From an uncultured Solimonas sp. (GTDB taxonomy: Bacteria > Pseudomonadota > Gammaproteobacteria > Nevskiales > Nevskiaceae), in the NCBI GenBank assembly GCA_946478985.1, contig CAMLDZ010000020.1, positions 1-35,619 on the forward strand: DNA of 35,619 nucleotides. The letters run 5' to 3'. Numbering within the stretch: the first letter of the stretch is position 1; each line of letters opens with the position of its first letter. Shown one piece after another: positions 1 to 9,480 of the stretch. Position numbers and translations under genes: made by a program. The notes under the pieces are model-generated. The model was not told the DNA's origin. It searched no databases and worked only from the letters and a program-made list of their open reading frames with translations.

Positions 1-512
1 GCCGCCCACTGGCGCATGCGCTCATCGGTGCCCATGAAGCCGCGGAAGGTCGTGGTATTCAGCACCGATTCGACGCTCGCGCGGCCCTTGCGACGCTTGT
101 CGATCTTGGCGATCGCGTTGGCGGCGGTATAGCGCGACAGATCCGGCAGCGTCGGCGGCGACAGATGCAGGCTGGCGCCCGACAGCGGCTCGATCGCGTA
201 GTCGCGGAACGCCGCTTCGAGCGCCTTGCGATCGTCGAGATTGAAGTTGTCCTGATCGGAGCCGTCGGTCTGGTAGCGCTCGCCCGGATCGTCGGGCGGC
301 GCGTCGAAAATCTCGCTGTCCGGCGAGCCGCTGTCGAATGCGTTCAGCGCCGCCGCCGCCGCATCCGGCACATTCGGCGCGATCACGTCCGGCTCCTCGG
401 GCGCCGCATCGCCGTCGATCTGCGCGAGTACCGGCAGGCTGGCCATCGAGCCCAGCAGCAGGCCGAACAGCGCCGCCCGGCCCGGCCAGCTCGGCTTCGT
501 TTTCAGTACCAC
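1..512 (-). CDS. algG: Mannuronan C5-epimerase AlgG, N-terminal part (cut by window edge)
   Basis: AlgG converts mannuronate to guluronate residues in the polymer inside the periplasm and is part of the alginate export complex. About 170 residues are visible. A GTG start at 512 is chosen because a GGAG-like ribosome site lies just upstream and a clear signal peptide follows (hydrophobic core ending near PVLAQ). After the signal comes an unusual acidic, Asp/Glu/Pro-rich linker of about 60 residues. Then the sequence becomes recognisably AlgG-like (LPDLSRYT..., then GFMGTDERMRQW), comparable with the LPDLSGYT and FIGGDNKMAEW segments of the Pseudomonas protein as I recall it. The start overlaps the algE stop by 10 nt, suggesting translational coupling. 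The catalytic beta-helix lies beyond the window. Confidence 0.85.
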   Translation of the reverse strand, partial: MVLKTKPSWPGRAALFGLLLGSMASLPVLAQIDGDAAPEEPDVIAPNVPDAAAAALNAFDSGSPDSEIFDAPPDDPGERYQTDGSDQDNFNLDDRKALEAAFRDYAIEPLSGASLHLSPPTLPDLSRYTAANAIAKIDKRRKGRASVESVLNTTTFRGFMGTDERMRQWA

Positions 513-1993
513 AGCGTCAGCTCCAGCGTGACGCGGTAGTCATCTTTGGCGTCCCTGGCCTCCGGCGTGGTGGCGTTGTAGGCATCGCCGGGCTTGAACC
601 AGGAGCCGCGCAGGCGCAGCGAGCTGTCGCCGATTTCCTGCGGCGTGTAGCGCGGTGCGTCGGCGGGTGCGCCGAGCGAGAAGTAGCGCGTCAGCACCAG
701 ATCGACGCCCTCGCCCAGATCATGTGATTGCGTGGCCGGCGTCACCACCAGACCGTTGCTGATCACCGGTCCCCAGGAGCGCGGGCGCCGGAAGTTGTTG
801 TAGACCAGGCTGGCGTCGTAGGCACCGACGCTGGTCGACAGGAACAGCGTCGCCGCCTGCAGGTTGCCCTGCTCCGGACGGAAGGCCTCGTTGTAGCGGT
901 AGATCTGCGAGCGCGTGCCGGTGAAGCGCGAGTAGTTGCTCTGCGCACCGGTCTGCTCGTACTGGCTGCCCGGATCGCTGGCCGGCCCACCGCTGCTGTG
1001 CATGTAGGCGGCACCCGCGCGCAGCGGCCCGGCGACGCGGGCGCGCAGGCCGGCTTCGGCGGCCCAGGCGCTGACGTCCTCCTTGACGCGGCCGGCGGAT
1101 ACCGGCGTGCCGTCCGGGCTCGGGAACAGGCCGCCGGTGTCCTGCAGGGCCACTTCGCGCGTGCCGCCCAGGTAGGTGGCGGATACCCAGTAGCTCAGCG
1201 GCTGATCGAGCTTCCAGTCATAGACGTGGTTGTCGGCGAACACGCCCGCCCAGACCTGCTTGCTGCGCCACGGCCGCTGGCGCGGATCGAAGGCTTCGCC
1301 GTCGTCGGGCAGGTCGTTGTCGTCGTGCGCATAGACCGCGCGCAGGCCGACGCGCTGCATCGGCGACCAGTCCCAGGCGACATTGCCGAAAGCGTAGCTG
1401 CGGTCCTTCTGCGTCAGCGCGATGTCGACATTGTCCGTGCGATAGCTGTCGAACTGGTGGGCGACGCCCAGTTCTGCATCGAGCAGCGTGGTGTTGAAGA
1501 TCCAGCGCAGCGCATCCATGTCCTGATCGAAGAACTGCGCGTCGTCGCCGCGGATGCGCTGGCGGCCCAGCCGCAGCACCTCGCCCGGGTAGCTGCTGAG
1601 GCCGCCGTATTCGAGCCATGCCTCGCGCAGCGCAACGAAACCGTCCTCGTCGCTGACGGTGGCGTTGTTGTCGTCGCTGCCGGGCTGCAGCAGCTCGCCG
1701 GTGCTGGCGTAGCCGCGCACGCGGACGAAGGCGGCCCAGTCCGGATTGAACTGCAGATGCACCCAGGGTGTGAAGTCGACAAAGCCTTCACCCGTGTCGT
1801 CGGCGTCGAGCAGACCCAGGTCGCGGCCGCCGTCGGCAACGCCGGCGAACGTGCCCTTGAGCCGGTATTCGAGCTCCACCGCCTGCGCCGCCAGGGGCAG
1901 CGCCGCCGCGCAGGCGGCACCGAAGCCGGCGAGCACGGCCAGGGTCATCGCCTTGCGCTTGAAGGCGGGGTGCTGGCGCGTATCAGAATTCAT
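503..1993 (-). CDS. algE: Alginate outer-membrane export porin AlgE
   Basis: AlgE is the 18-stranded beta-barrel through which the anionic alginate chain leaves the cell. The 496-residue length is close to the roughly 490 of the Pseudomonas protein. The N-terminus has a basic start and a hydrophobic signal ending near LAAQA, followed by VELEYRLKGTF. Alternating hydrophobic/polar strands with many Arg, Tyr and Trp residues continue to a C-terminal LTLWY, a typical outer-membrane ending. The ATG at 1993 overlaps the algK stop in an ATGA junction, so the two are probably coupled. Position in the alginate operon and overall barrel character support the call. Confidence 0.9.
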   Translation of the reverse strand: MNSDTRQHPAFKRKAMTLAVLAGFGAACAAALPLAAQAVELEYRLKGTFAGVADGGRDLGLLDADDTGEGFVDFTPWVHLQFNPDWAAFVRVRGYASTGELLQPGSDDNNATVSDEDGFVALREAWLEYGGLSSYPGEVLRLGRQRIRGDDAQFFDQDMDALRWIFNTTLLDAELGVAHQFDSYRTDNVDIALTQKDRSYAFGNVAWDWSPMQRVGLRAVYAHDDNDLPDDGEAFDPRQRPWRSKQVWAGVFADNHVYDWKLDQPLSYWVSATYLGGTREVALQDTGGLFPSPDGTPVSAGRVKEDVSAWAAEAGLRARVAGPLRAGAAYMHSSGGPASDPGSQYEQTGAQSNYSRFTGTRSQIYRYNEAFRPEQGNLQAATLFLSTSVGAYDASLVYNNFRRPRSWGPVISNGLVVTPATQSHDLGEGVDLVLTRYFSLGAPADAPRYTPQEIGDSSLRLRGSWFKPGDAYNATTPEARDAKDDYRVTLELTLWY

Positions 1994-3771
1994 GAGGCAT
2001 CTCCGTTCTTGCGCGGCGCTGTCGGCGCACGGTCTGCCGTGGCCTTGTCCGCCGCATCGTTGTTGTTCGGGAGGTCTTGCAGGCGCGAGCCGGACTGCGG
2101 CTGCGCGGTCATCGTCGCGGGAATCTCGTAGTTGGACGGCCGCGCCTGGCTTTCCGACTGCAGCAGCGCGACCGCCTCGTTCTTCTGCTCGGCGTCGAGC
2201 TGGGAAGCGATACGCGCCGCCAGCTCGGCCGCGGCGGCGCTGCCGCCGCGGGCGCCGAGCTGGGCGAACACGTAGGCGTTCTTCAGGTTCGGGCACACCC
2301 CCTTGCCGCTGGAAAACAGGCGCGCCAGCGCGGTATCGGCGGGCGGATAGCCGCGCCGCGCCGCCCACAGCAGGTGCTGCGCCGCCAGCAGCGGCTGGGC
2401 TTCGTCGAGGTAGCCGTAGAGGTAGAGGCGGCCGATGAAGTAATGCGCCTGCAGCGCCGTCAGCGGATCGTCGAGCGCCGCCTGCAGCTGCTGCAGCGCC
2501 GCGTCCGGGTCGCGGCGGACGCGCGCGCCCTGCAGATAGAGCTGGCCCAGATACAGCCGCGCCGCGCCGATGTTCTGCGCGACGCCGGCCTTGAGCAGCT
2601 GCTCGACGTCCAGTCCCGGCTGCAGATAGGGATAGCGAGCGACCACGCCGGCGGCGTGCACCTGGCCGTCGACCGGCCCCTTGGCGAGTCGCGCCAGCAA
2701 CTCGTCGGCCAGCTCCGCCTGTGCCTCGACGCTGCCGGACGGGGCCTGCGCCGCGGCATCGCCGCTCGCCGGCGCCGGCAAGGGCGCTTCGCTGCCGCAG
2801 GCACGGCCGGCGGCGCTGGTGTCCATTGCCTGCAGGTCGGCGGCGTGTTCGTCGTCGGCGATATCGGAGACCCGTACCGGCAGCGGCGCGGCGGCCGCGG
2901 TGCGCGCGGCGGCCGGGCTGGTGGCGCCGCCGCCTTCGGCGCCGTTCTCGTCGGCCACGTCGACCATCGCCCGCGCCATCGCCGCCAGGGTTTCCGGCGC
3001 CAGGCGTCGCTGCTCGTAGGCGGCGATCGCGCCGTCGCTGAGCTTCTTCAGCTTGTTCTTGTCGTTGCCGAGCCGCGCGACCTGGGTCAGATCGACATAG
3101 CATTCCGGCACCTGATCCAGCGCGCTCTGGCACAGCGCGATCAGCTTGCGATTGCGCTCCGCCACCTCCGGCGCCTTGCGATACCAGTTGACGGCGGCCG
3201 ACAGTGCTTGTGGATCGCGCAGCTTCTCGGCCTTGGCAACCAGCGCCGGCGCCTGCTTGTCGATGTCGCGATCGGGATAGTCGGTATACAGGCGGATCAG
3301 GCCGCTGAGCGCGTCGACGTCGCCATTGCGGGCGTAGGCGGCGCCGAGCAGCGCCCGTACTTCGTCGAGCGACTCCGGCTTGCCCTGCTTCTGCAGCAAG
3401 CGGCCCAGCGGCACCGCGACCGCATCCGGCGCGCGCTGGTGGGCGACGCGCAGCCAGCCGATCGCCTGTTCCACCCGGTCCGGCGCGCCCATCCGCGCAT
3501 ACAGGCGAGCGAGGGCGATCTGCGCGTCCAGATAGCCGCGCTCGGCCAGGGGCCGCAAATCGGCCTCGGCCGCATCGAGCCGGCCTTCGCTGGCGGCCAG
3601 CTGGCCGCGCCGCAGGTCCGGCAGCAGCGCCTTGGCCGGCGCGGCGGGCGAAGCTGCCGGCGCGGGCGCGGCGGGCGTCGCCGCCACCGCCAGGCCGGCA
3701 CCGCCGGCCGTGGCCAGCACCGCCAGCAGCACGGCGGAGCGCGTGTCGAGCATGGCGCGGCGCATGATCAC
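1990..3771 (-). CDS. algK: Alginate biosynthesis scaffold AlgK (TPR/Sel1 repeats)
   Basis: AlgK is a helical-repeat protein that helps place AlgE and links the inner-membrane polymerase to the porin. This one has 593 residues, longer than the roughly 475 of Pseudomonas AlgK. Repeated Sel1/TPR-type helices are visible, for example GRLDAAEADLRPLAERGYLD and later ARLYLGQLYLQGARV. The N-terminus (MIMRRAMLDTRSAV, then a hydrophobic stretch) looks like an exported signal. It has no cysteine, whereas Pseudomonas AlgK is a lipoprotein. A Gly/Ala/Pro-rich linker follows the signal, and a low-complexity Ala/Pro segment lies mid-protein. The start is uncertain: GTG 3771 forms a GTGA overlap with the alg44 stop, but ATG 3765 or 3753 is possible. 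None of these adds a lipobox. Confidence 0.85.
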   Translation of the reverse strand: MIMRRAMLDTRSAVLLAVLATAGGAGLAVAATPAAPAPAASPAAPAKALLPDLRRGQLAASEGRLDAAEADLRPLAERGYLDAQIALARLYARMGAPDRVEQAIGWLRVAHQRAPDAVAVPLGRLLQKQGKPESLDEVRALLGAAYARNGDVDALSGLIRLYTDYPDRDIDKQAPALVAKAEKLRDPQALSAAVNWYRKAPEVAERNRKLIALCQSALDQVPECYVDLTQVARLGNDKNKLKKLSDGAIAAYEQRRLAPETLAAMARAMVDVADENGAEGGGATSPAAARTAAAAPLPVRVSDIADDEHAADLQAMDTSAAGRACGSEAPLPAPASGDAAAQAPSGSVEAQAELADELLARLAKGPVDGQVHAAGVVARYPYLQPGLDVEQLLKAGVAQNIGAARLYLGQLYLQGARVRRDPDAALQQLQAALDDPLTALQAHYFIGRLYLYGYLDEAQPLLAAQHLLWAARRGYPPADTALARLFSSGKGVCPNLKNAYVFAQLGARGGSAAAAELAARIASQLDAEQKNEAVALLQSESQARPSNYEIPATMTAQPQSGSRLQDLPNNNDAADKATADRAPTAPRKNGDAS

Positions 3772-5024
3772 TGCGCGGAAGCCGGCGCCGCGGAAGCCGC
3801 CTGCAGCTTGTCGCCGATCGATGCGAACACCGACGACAGCGCCACGCCGCCGCTGAGTTCGACGTCGACCGGGCGGTTGATCAGCTGGTGGTCGATCTTC
3901 TGATTGGGCTCGATCGAGACGATCACGTCGGCGATCGAACCGGCATTGTTGAGCCCGCGGATGTCGCTGGAGCTGGCTTCCGCAGCACCCGCCGCAGACA
4001 GCAGGCGCACATCCTTGACCTTGCCGTAGCGCGGGTGGCTTTCGCCGTTGAGCGTGAACGCCACGGTCTGGCCGATCGGCAGCTTGTCCAGACTATCGAA
4101 GCGGAAGCGCGCCACCACGTAGGGATCGGCGTCGGCCGGCACCAGCTCGAACAGCGGCTGGCTGCGGTTGACGTACTGGCCGTCGAACGCGAACTGCTGC
4201 TGGATGCGGCAGTCGCAGGGACTCGACAGCGTGCCCTTGAGCTGGTCGCCCATCAGCTGTGAGAGCTGCTCCGGTGACAGCTTCAGCGCGCCCAGATCGG
4301 TGTTGACCACGTCGAGCATCGCCGCCTGGAACGAGCCCAGCGGCTGGCCCTTGCCGACCTTGCCGTCTTCCGGCACCAAGCTGAAGAAGGTGCCATCGCG
4401 CGGCATCGCCACGGTGAAGCTCGGCGCCGCGATCTTGGCCGCCGAGGCGCGCGTGACGAAGGCCATCGCATACAGCTTGCCGACCGCGTAGAGAAAGGCC
4501 AGCACGCCCAGCGAGAACAGTGCCGCGGTCGTCGTCAGCGCGCGCATCCGCGCCTTGCCGCCGAGCTCGGCGCTGACCTCCTTGTTCTGACGCGGCTTGC
4601 CGAAGCTGTCGCGCGCCAGCGCCGTCATCACGTCGCCGGTGGACACCAGCTCGCCGGCCAGCGTGCCGCCGATCAGCTGATGCAGCACCGCGATCTCGCG
4701 GGTGCCGATGTCCTGGAACGCGCAGCCGACGCGCTGGCCGGAACCGTCGGCGTCGCGGCTGATGTTGCGCACCTGCAGGCTCAACGGCAGCACGAAGGCC
4801 ACCGGCGCGATGGTGAAGGCAAGGCGTGCACGATAGGTCTTGCTCTTGTCGATCTTGCCCTTGCCGGCGATGAAGCTCAGGCCGCCGGCCGAGATGTCGT
4901 GCAGCGGGTAGCGCTGCTCGCCGCCATCGAGCGCGATCTGCACCGTGCCTGGGATGCGCACGCGCGGATGCTGGCGCTGGGCCTCGGCCTCGTGCACGAC
5001 CTGGGGAGAAATTCCGTCATCCAT
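3768..5024 (-). CDS. alg44: c-di-GMP-binding alginate copolymerase subunit Alg44
   Basis: Alg44 binds cyclic di-GMP through its cytoplasmic PilZ domain and activates the Alg8 polymerase. The 418-residue protein has the PilZ RxxxR motif at Arg17 and Arg21 and a DISAGG motif at residues 43-48, as expected for c-di-GMP binding. One membrane segment lies at about 161-187. A periplasmic region follows that resembles the HlyD-like membrane-fusion fold of the family. Alginate production should therefore be controlled post-translationally by c-di-GMP in addition to transcriptional control. The ATG at 5024 has only a weak ribosome site. It lies inside the end of a 29-codon micro-ORF that bridges from alg8, so coupled translation is likely. 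Confidence 0.93.
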   Translation of the reverse strand: MDDGISPQVVHEAEAQRQHPRVRIPGTVQIALDGGEQRYPLHDISAGGLSFIAGKGKIDKSKTYRARLAFTIAPVAFVLPLSLQVRNISRDADGSGQRVGCAFQDIGTREIAVLHQLIGGTLAGELVSTGDVMTALARDSFGKPRQNKEVSAELGGKARMRALTTTAALFSLGVLAFLYAVGKLYAMAFVTRASAAKIAAPSFTVAMPRDGTFFSLVPEDGKVGKGQPLGSFQAAMLDVVNTDLGALKLSPEQLSQLMGDQLKGTLSSPCDCRIQQQFAFDGQYVNRSQPLFELVPADADPYVVARFRFDSLDKLPIGQTVAFTLNGESHPRYGKVKDVRLLSAAGAAEASSSDIRGLNNAGSIADVIVSIEPNQKIDHQLINRPVDVELSGGVALSSVFASIGDKLQAASAAPASAQ

Positions 5025-5106
5025 GGCTCACGTTCCCTATGACGTAGATAAAGAAAAAGGTGATGAAAAAAAGGCGCGCGGTCGCGCTGCAATGGGGTCC
5101 GCTCAT
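5017..5106 (-). CDS. Predicted 29-residue single-span membrane microprotein between alg8 and alg44
   Basis: The 78-nt gap between alg8 and alg44 is filled by an open frame of 29 codons. Its ATG (5106-5104) overlaps the alg8 stop in an ATGA junction, and its TGA (5019-5017) lies just inside alg44, so it overlaps the alg44 start. The predicted peptide is polar and basic at first ([11 protein letters not shown]), then has one strongly hydrophobic segment, [15 protein letters not shown], and a short tail. That is the layout of a single-pass membrane microprotein. The local DNA is T-rich, unlike its neighbours. No homologue is recognised. It could be a real accessory peptide of the polymerase, or a coupling frame whose product does not matter. 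Confidence 0.5.
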   Translation of the reverse strand: MSGPHCSATARLFFITFFFIYVIGNVSHG

Positions 5107-6635
5107 AGATCCACCATCGCCAGCGCGACCGCCGCGAACATGCTGACGGCGGCGAACATCAGCAAATGCGAAGACCACCAGTTGAAGCGCTGCTGGAAGC
5201 TCTGGCTCTGTACCGCCAGCTTGGTCTTCTGGCGCGTCCAGCTCTGCTGGTCGAGACGGAACGAGACGTGGATCTTCACGATCGAACCGACGATCTGGTT
5301 GTAGAACAGCAGCGCCGGAAAGGCCGGGCCGATCGGATGCCCGGACGCCACCAGCAGCAGGGTCATGATCAGGCGCGTGGCGCCGACCCAGAGCAGGAAG
5401 CTGACCAGGAACATGATGCCGAACTTGAGGCTCGCCACCGTCGCCAGCGTGATGCCGAGCAGGCCGGTCCACATCAGGATCCGCTGGTCGAGCAGCACGT
5501 AGTAGGTGAACCAGCCCAGCCGCTGCGGCCCCAGCGCGGTGGCGCGACCGTTCTGCCGCAGCGAGTTGCCGTACCAGCGGAACATCAGCTGGCGGCTGGC
5601 CTTGATGAAATTCCTGTCGGGCGGATGCTCGACCGTGCTGATCGCCGCGTCCGGCACGTAAAAGGTGTCCCAGCCCAGGCGCATCAGGCTGTACCAGCTC
5701 GACTTGTCGTCGCCGGTGAGGAACTTGAAGCGACCCAGACGCCAGTGATCCAGATGATCGTTCTGCACGTCGTCGATGAAGCTCGGATCGCAGACGATGT
5801 CGGCGCGGAACACCGACATGCGGCCGGTCAGCGTCAGCACGCGGCGCGTCAGCGCCATCGAGCACATGTTGAGATGGCGCTGCGCGAAACGCAGCTTGTG
5901 CCATTCGCTCATCACATAGCCGCCGTCGACCTTGCAGAACTCGTTGGTGGTCAGGCCGCCGACGTTCGGCATCAGCTTGAGATACGGCGCGGTCCTGGTC
6001 ACCACGCCCGGCTCCAGCAGGGTATCGCCGTCGATCACCGCAACCACAGCGTCGGGCGGCGGCATGTCGCGCGAGATCGCGCGGAAGCCCTGCGCCAGGC
6101 CATCGCGCTTGCCGGTGCCCGGCACGCGGACGATCTTCAGCCGCACGCGGCGCGGCGGCGCGATGCGGCGCCATAGATCGGTGATCAGACGCTCATCGCT
6201 CATCTCGACGATCGAGGCCACCACCACCGCCGGCCAGCCGCAGCGGATCGCTTCCTCGATGGTGGCGCGGTAGACGTCGGCGGTGGTCTGCGCGTCGATG
6301 CGGAAGCTGGTCACCATCAGGTACACGCGCGACGGCGCCGCCGCCTCGCCCATCGCCTCGACCTGCGCGCGCAGGCGCGGATACTCGCGGTGCAGGAACA
6401 GCATCGCGCGGACGAAATGGATGATGCGCAGCGAGTAGCGCCAGACGCCCAGCGCGCCGATGGCCAGCACGTAGTTCGCCGAGCCCGGCTCGAAGGCATC
6501 GGCCGGCAACAGCAGCGCGACCAGCACCAGCAGGGTGGCGTAGACCAGCCAGCCGGCGGCATCCATCCACCGCGGCCGCGCTTCCGGCGGCCGCGGTGTC
6601 TGGTGATCGAAGGCGGTGGCGATCGAGGTCGTCAC
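5103..6635 (-). CDS. alg8: Alginate polymerase Alg8 (family 2 glycosyltransferase)
   Basis: Alg8 is the inner-membrane processive glycosyltransferase that polymerises GDP-mannuronate into polymannuronate. The protein has 510 residues. Membrane segments lie near residues 27-45 and 53-72, and several more near the C-terminus. The GT2 core shows the acidic pair in IDGDT (Asp202, Asp204), a TGDDK motif (Asp309, Asp310) that would supply the catalytic base, and a QLMFRW motif (Gln349, Arg353, Trp354) matching the QxxRW-type signature of processive GT2 enzymes. It works with Alg44 encoded just downstream. It starts 8 nt after algD and shares its stop with the start of the 29-codon micro-ORF. Confidence 0.95.
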   Translation of the reverse strand: MTTSIATAFDHQTPRPPEARPRWMDAAGWLVYATLLVLVALLLPADAFEPGSANYVLAIGALGVWRYSLRIIHFVRAMLFLHREYPRLRAQVEAMGEAAAPSRVYLMVTSFRIDAQTTADVYRATIEEAIRCGWPAVVVASIVEMSDERLITDLWRRIAPPRRVRLKIVRVPGTGKRDGLAQGFRAISRDMPPPDAVVAVIDGDTLLEPGVVTRTAPYLKLMPNVGGLTTNEFCKVDGGYVMSEWHKLRFAQRHLNMCSMALTRRVLTLTGRMSVFRADIVCDPSFIDDVQNDHLDHWRLGRFKFLTGDDKSSWYSLMRLGWDTFYVPDAAISTVEHPPDRNFIKASRQLMFRWYGNSLRQNGRATALGPQRLGWFTYYVLLDQRILMWTGLLGITLATVASLKFGIMFLVSFLLWVGATRLIMTLLLVASGHPIGPAFPALLFYNQIVGSIVKIHVSFRLDQQSWTRQKTKLAVQSQSFQQRFNWWSSHLLMFAAVSMFAAVALAMVDL

Positions 6636-6643
6636 GGCCGCCC

Positions 6644-7954
6644 TTACCAGCAGATGCCCTGCATGTCCTCGGTCGACGGATGCGGCATGAAGCCGACCAG
6701 ATCGACCACCTTGCGCTCATTGCGCGAGCCGTTGACGTACTTCTCGAAGCTCTTGTCGCGCAGGCCCAGCACCAGCACCTCGGACTCGTCGATCACTTCA
6801 TCGAGATCGGACTTCAGCAGCGAGGAAATGTGCGGGATCTTGGAGTTGATGTAGTCGCGGTTGGCGCCGTGCACGCGCGCGTATTCGACGTTCTTGTCGT
6901 AGATGCTGACCTCGTAGCCCTTGCCGATCAGCATCTCCGCCAGCTCCACCAGAGGGCTTTCGCGCAGGTCGTCGGTCTTGGCCTTGAACGACAGACCGAG
7001 CAGGCCGATCTTGCGCGAGCCGAACGACTCGACCAGATCGAAGGCTTTCTTGACCTGCACCTGGTTGGTGGTCATCAGCGACTTCAGCAGCGGAATGTCG
7101 ACGTCCAGCTGCGTGCCGCGGTAGGTCAGCGCGCGCACGTCCTTGGGCAGGCAGGAGCCGCCGAAGGCATAGCCAGGCCGCATGTAATAGTCGGACAGGT
7201 TGAGCTTGGTGTCCTTGCAGACCACTTCCATGACCTGGCGGCCGTCGACGCCGGCGGCCTTGGCGATGTTGCCGATCTCGTTGGCGAACGAGATCTTGGT
7301 GGCATGCCAGACGTTGCACGAGTACTTGACCATCTCGGCAACTTCGATCGACTTGCGGACGATCTCGGCCGGCAGGTGCTCGTACAGCGAGGCGAGCAGA
7401 TCGCCGGAGGCCTTGTCCCACTCGCCGATCACCGTCATCGGCGGGTGGTTGTAGTCATGGATCGCGGTGCTCTCGCGCAGGAACTCGGGGTTCACCGCAA
7501 TGCCGAAGTCGACGCCGGCGAGCTTGCCGGAGGTCTCTTCGAGCAGCGGCACGACGGTGCCGTTGACGGTGCCCGGCAGCACGGTGCTGCGCACGACCAC
7601 CGTATGGCGCGTCTTCTTGTGCTTGATCACCTCGCCGATCTCGCGGGCCACGGCTTCGATGTAGACCAGATCCAGATCGCCGCTCTTCTTGCTCGGCGTG
7701 CCGACGCAGATCATCGACAGCTCGGTGTTCTCGATCGCATCGCGCGTATCGGAGGTGGCGCGCAGGCGGCCGCTGTCGACGCCGGCCTTGAGCAGTTCTT
7801 CCAGACCCGGCTCGACGATCGGCGACTTGCCGGCGTTGATCAGCTTGACCTTGTCGGCGGAGACGTCGACGCCGATGACGGTGTGGCCGCGTTCCGCGAA
7901 GCAGGCGGCGCAGACCGCGCCGACGTAACCCATGCCGAAAATGCTGATGTTCAT
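6644..7954 (-). CDS. algD: GDP-mannose 6-dehydrogenase AlgD
   Basis: AlgD oxidises GDP-mannose to GDP-mannuronate with two NAD+, the committed step of alginate synthesis, in the cytoplasm. From the ATG at 7954 the product is 436 residues, the same length as the Pseudomonas enzyme. It begins [14 protein letters not shown], the Rossmann GxGxxG fold. The catalytic cysteine is Cys268 in GGSCLPKDV, at the same number as in Pseudomonas. A TTG four codons upstream (7966) would be in frame but is less likely. A 21-codon frame fills the gap back to algC and ends over this ATG. The purine stretch GGGG about 8 nt upstream may serve as ribosome site. Confidence 0.97.
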   Translation of the reverse strand: MNISIFGMGYVGAVCAACFAERGHTVIGVDVSADKVKLINAGKSPIVEPGLEELLKAGVDSGRLRATSDTRDAIENTELSMICVGTPSKKSGDLDLVYIEAVAREIGEVIKHKKTRHTVVVRSTVLPGTVNGTVVPLLEETSGKLAGVDFGIAVNPEFLRESTAIHDYNHPPMTVIGEWDKASGDLLASLYEHLPAEIVRKSIEVAEMVKYSCNVWHATKISFANEIGNIAKAAGVDGRQVMEVVCKDTKLNLSDYYMRPGYAFGGSCLPKDVRALTYRGTQLDVDIPLLKSLMTTNQVQVKKAFDLVESFGSRKIGLLGLSFKAKTDDLRESPLVELAEMLIGKGYEVSIYDKNVEYARVHGANRDYINSKIPHISSLLKSDLDEVIDESEVLVLGLRDKSFEKYVNGSRNERKVVDLVGFMPHPSTEDMQGICW

Positions 7955-8016
7955 TGCAGACCCCAAGTGATGAATGGCGTGGTGAAGGAAGTGACGCGGT
8001 GTGTCGTGGTGTTCAT
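7951..8016 (-). CDS. Possible 21-codon coupling micro-ORF between algC and algD
   Basis: The 58-nt algC-algD gap is spanned by an open frame. Its ATG (8016-8014) overlaps the algC stop in ATGA, and its TGA overlaps the algD ATG in another ATGA. The peptide (begins [13 protein letters not shown], ends WGLQ) is Thr-rich, has no clear domain and no membrane segment. The neat bridging at both ends suggests a role in passing ribosomes from algC to algD, rather than a functional peptide. It could also be chance, since it is very short. Confidence 0.3.
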   Translation of the reverse strand: MNTTTHRVTSFTTPFITWGLQ

Positions 8017-9464
8017 GCCGGCTCGCCGCCGATCCGCGCGAGCAGTTCCTCGGTGCGGCTGTGCATCAGGGCGGCATCGCCGCGCGACTCGACGTTGAGC
8101 CTCAGGACCGGCTCGGTGTTGGACCCGCGCAGGTTGAAGCGCCAGTCGGCGTACTCGACCGACAGGCCGTCGACTTTCTCGATCGCCTGCGCACCCGCTG
8201 CGTAGTGCGACTCGATCGCGGCGATCGTCGAAGCCTGGTCGGCGACCTTGCGATTGATCTCGCCGCTGGCCGGAAAGCGGCGCAGCCGCTCGGCGACCAG
8301 CTGCGACAAGGGTTTGCCGGTTTCGCTGATCAGCTGCGCCACCAGCAGCCACGGAATCGTGCCGTTGTCGCAGTAGGCGAAATCGCGGAAGTAGTGATGC
8401 GCGCTCATCTCGCCGCCATAGATGGCGTTCTCGGCGCGCATGCGCTCCTTGATGAAGGCGTGGCCGGTCTTGCTCTGCACCGGCGTGCCGCCGGCGGCGC
8501 GCACCATGTCGACGGTGTTCCAGCTCAGCCGCGGGTCGTGGATGATCTTCGGGCTCGTCGCCGGATCGGCGGCGCGCGCGCGGCGCAGCATCGCCTCGGC
8601 GAGCAGGCCGACGATGTAGTAGCCCTCGATGAACTCGCCGCGCTCGTCGAACAGGAAGCAGCGGTCGAAGTCGCCGTCCCAGGCCACGCCGAAGTCGGCG
8701 CCGGTCTGCCGCACGTACTCGGCGGTGACCGCACGGTTCTGCGGCAGCAGCGGATTGGGAATGCCGTTGGGGAACGTGCCGTCCGGCTCGGCGTGCAGGC
8801 GCAACAGCTGGAACGGCAAGTGGGCTTCGAGCGCGTCGACCACCAGGCCGGCGCCGCCGTTGCCCGGATTGACGACGATCTTCAGCGGATGCAGCGCCGG
8901 CAGCTCGACGTAGCCGAGCAGATGGCGCACGTAGGCATCACGGAACGAGGCCTGGATGCTGCGCGGCGTGCCGATCGGCCTGGCGCGCGAGGCGGCGACC
9001 GCGGCTTCGAGTTCACGCAGACCGCTGTCGCCGGAGATCGGCAGCGCGCCGCCGCGGACCAGCTTGAGGCCGTTGTACTCGATCGGATTGTGCGAGGCGG
9101 TGACCATGATGCCGCCGTCGACACCCGGCTGGAACGCCGCGAAATAGATTTCCTCGGTCCCGCACAGACCGATGTCGAGCACCTGCGCACCGCCGTGCTG
9201 CAGGCCCAGCGCCAGCGCCTCGACCAGCATCGGGCTCGACTCGCGCACGTCGCGGCCGACCGCGACATGGCCGGGGTGGAAGCGCTCCGCATAGGCCAGG
9301 CCGAGGCGGTAGGCGATGTCGGCGTTGAGCTGGTCGGGCACGCGACCGCGGATGTCGTAGGCCTTGAAACAGGCCAGGCGCGTCTCGCCGGGCTGCTGCG
9401 GGGCGGTTCGCGGCGTAGCCGGCCCCCGCGGCGCCAGCGGGCTGGCGTCGAATGGTGAATCCAT
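8013..9464 (-). CDS. algC: Phosphomannomutase AlgC/ManB type
   Basis: This enzyme interconverts mannose 6-phosphate and mannose 1-phosphate, supplying AlgA with substrate. The 483-residue product has the alpha-D-phosphohexomutase layout. The start region contains KAYDIRG. The phosphoserine loop TASHNP places the active serine at Ser124. The metal-binding loop DGDFDR follows, and an RGSNTEP phosphate-binding loop lies near the C-terminus. ATG 9464 has a GGAG ribosome site about 9 nt upstream. A longer in-frame extension to 9527 reads into the algA end and looks like low-complexity noise. The first 25 residues are a Pro/Ala-rich tail not typical of the family. In Pseudomonas algC lies outside the alginate operon, whereas here it sits second. 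Confidence 0.92.
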   Translation of the reverse strand: MDSPFDASPLAPRGPATPRTAPQQPGETRLACFKAYDIRGRVPDQLNADIAYRLGLAYAERFHPGHVAVGRDVRESSPMLVEALALGLQHGGAQVLDIGLCGTEEIYFAAFQPGVDGGIMVTASHNPIEYNGLKLVRGGALPISGDSGLRELEAAVAASRARPIGTPRSIQASFRDAYVRHLLGYVELPALHPLKIVVNPGNGGAGLVVDALEAHLPFQLLRLHAEPDGTFPNGIPNPLLPQNRAVTAEYVRQTGADFGVAWDGDFDRCFLFDERGEFIEGYYIVGLLAEAMLRRARAADPATSPKIIHDPRLSWNTVDMVRAAGGTPVQSKTGHAFIKERMRAENAIYGGEMSAHHYFRDFAYCDNGTIPWLLVAQLISETGKPLSQLVAERLRRFPASGEINRKVADQASTIAAIESHYAAGAQAIEKVDGLSVEYADWRFNLRGSNTEPVLRLNVESRGDAALMHSRTEELLARIGGEPA

Positions 9465-9480
9465 GGGAAAACTCCGAGCC

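Noticed and set aside
7954..7966. TTG start for algD four codons upstream
   Set aside because: ATG 7954 gives the exact family length of 436 and places the catalytic Cys at 268.
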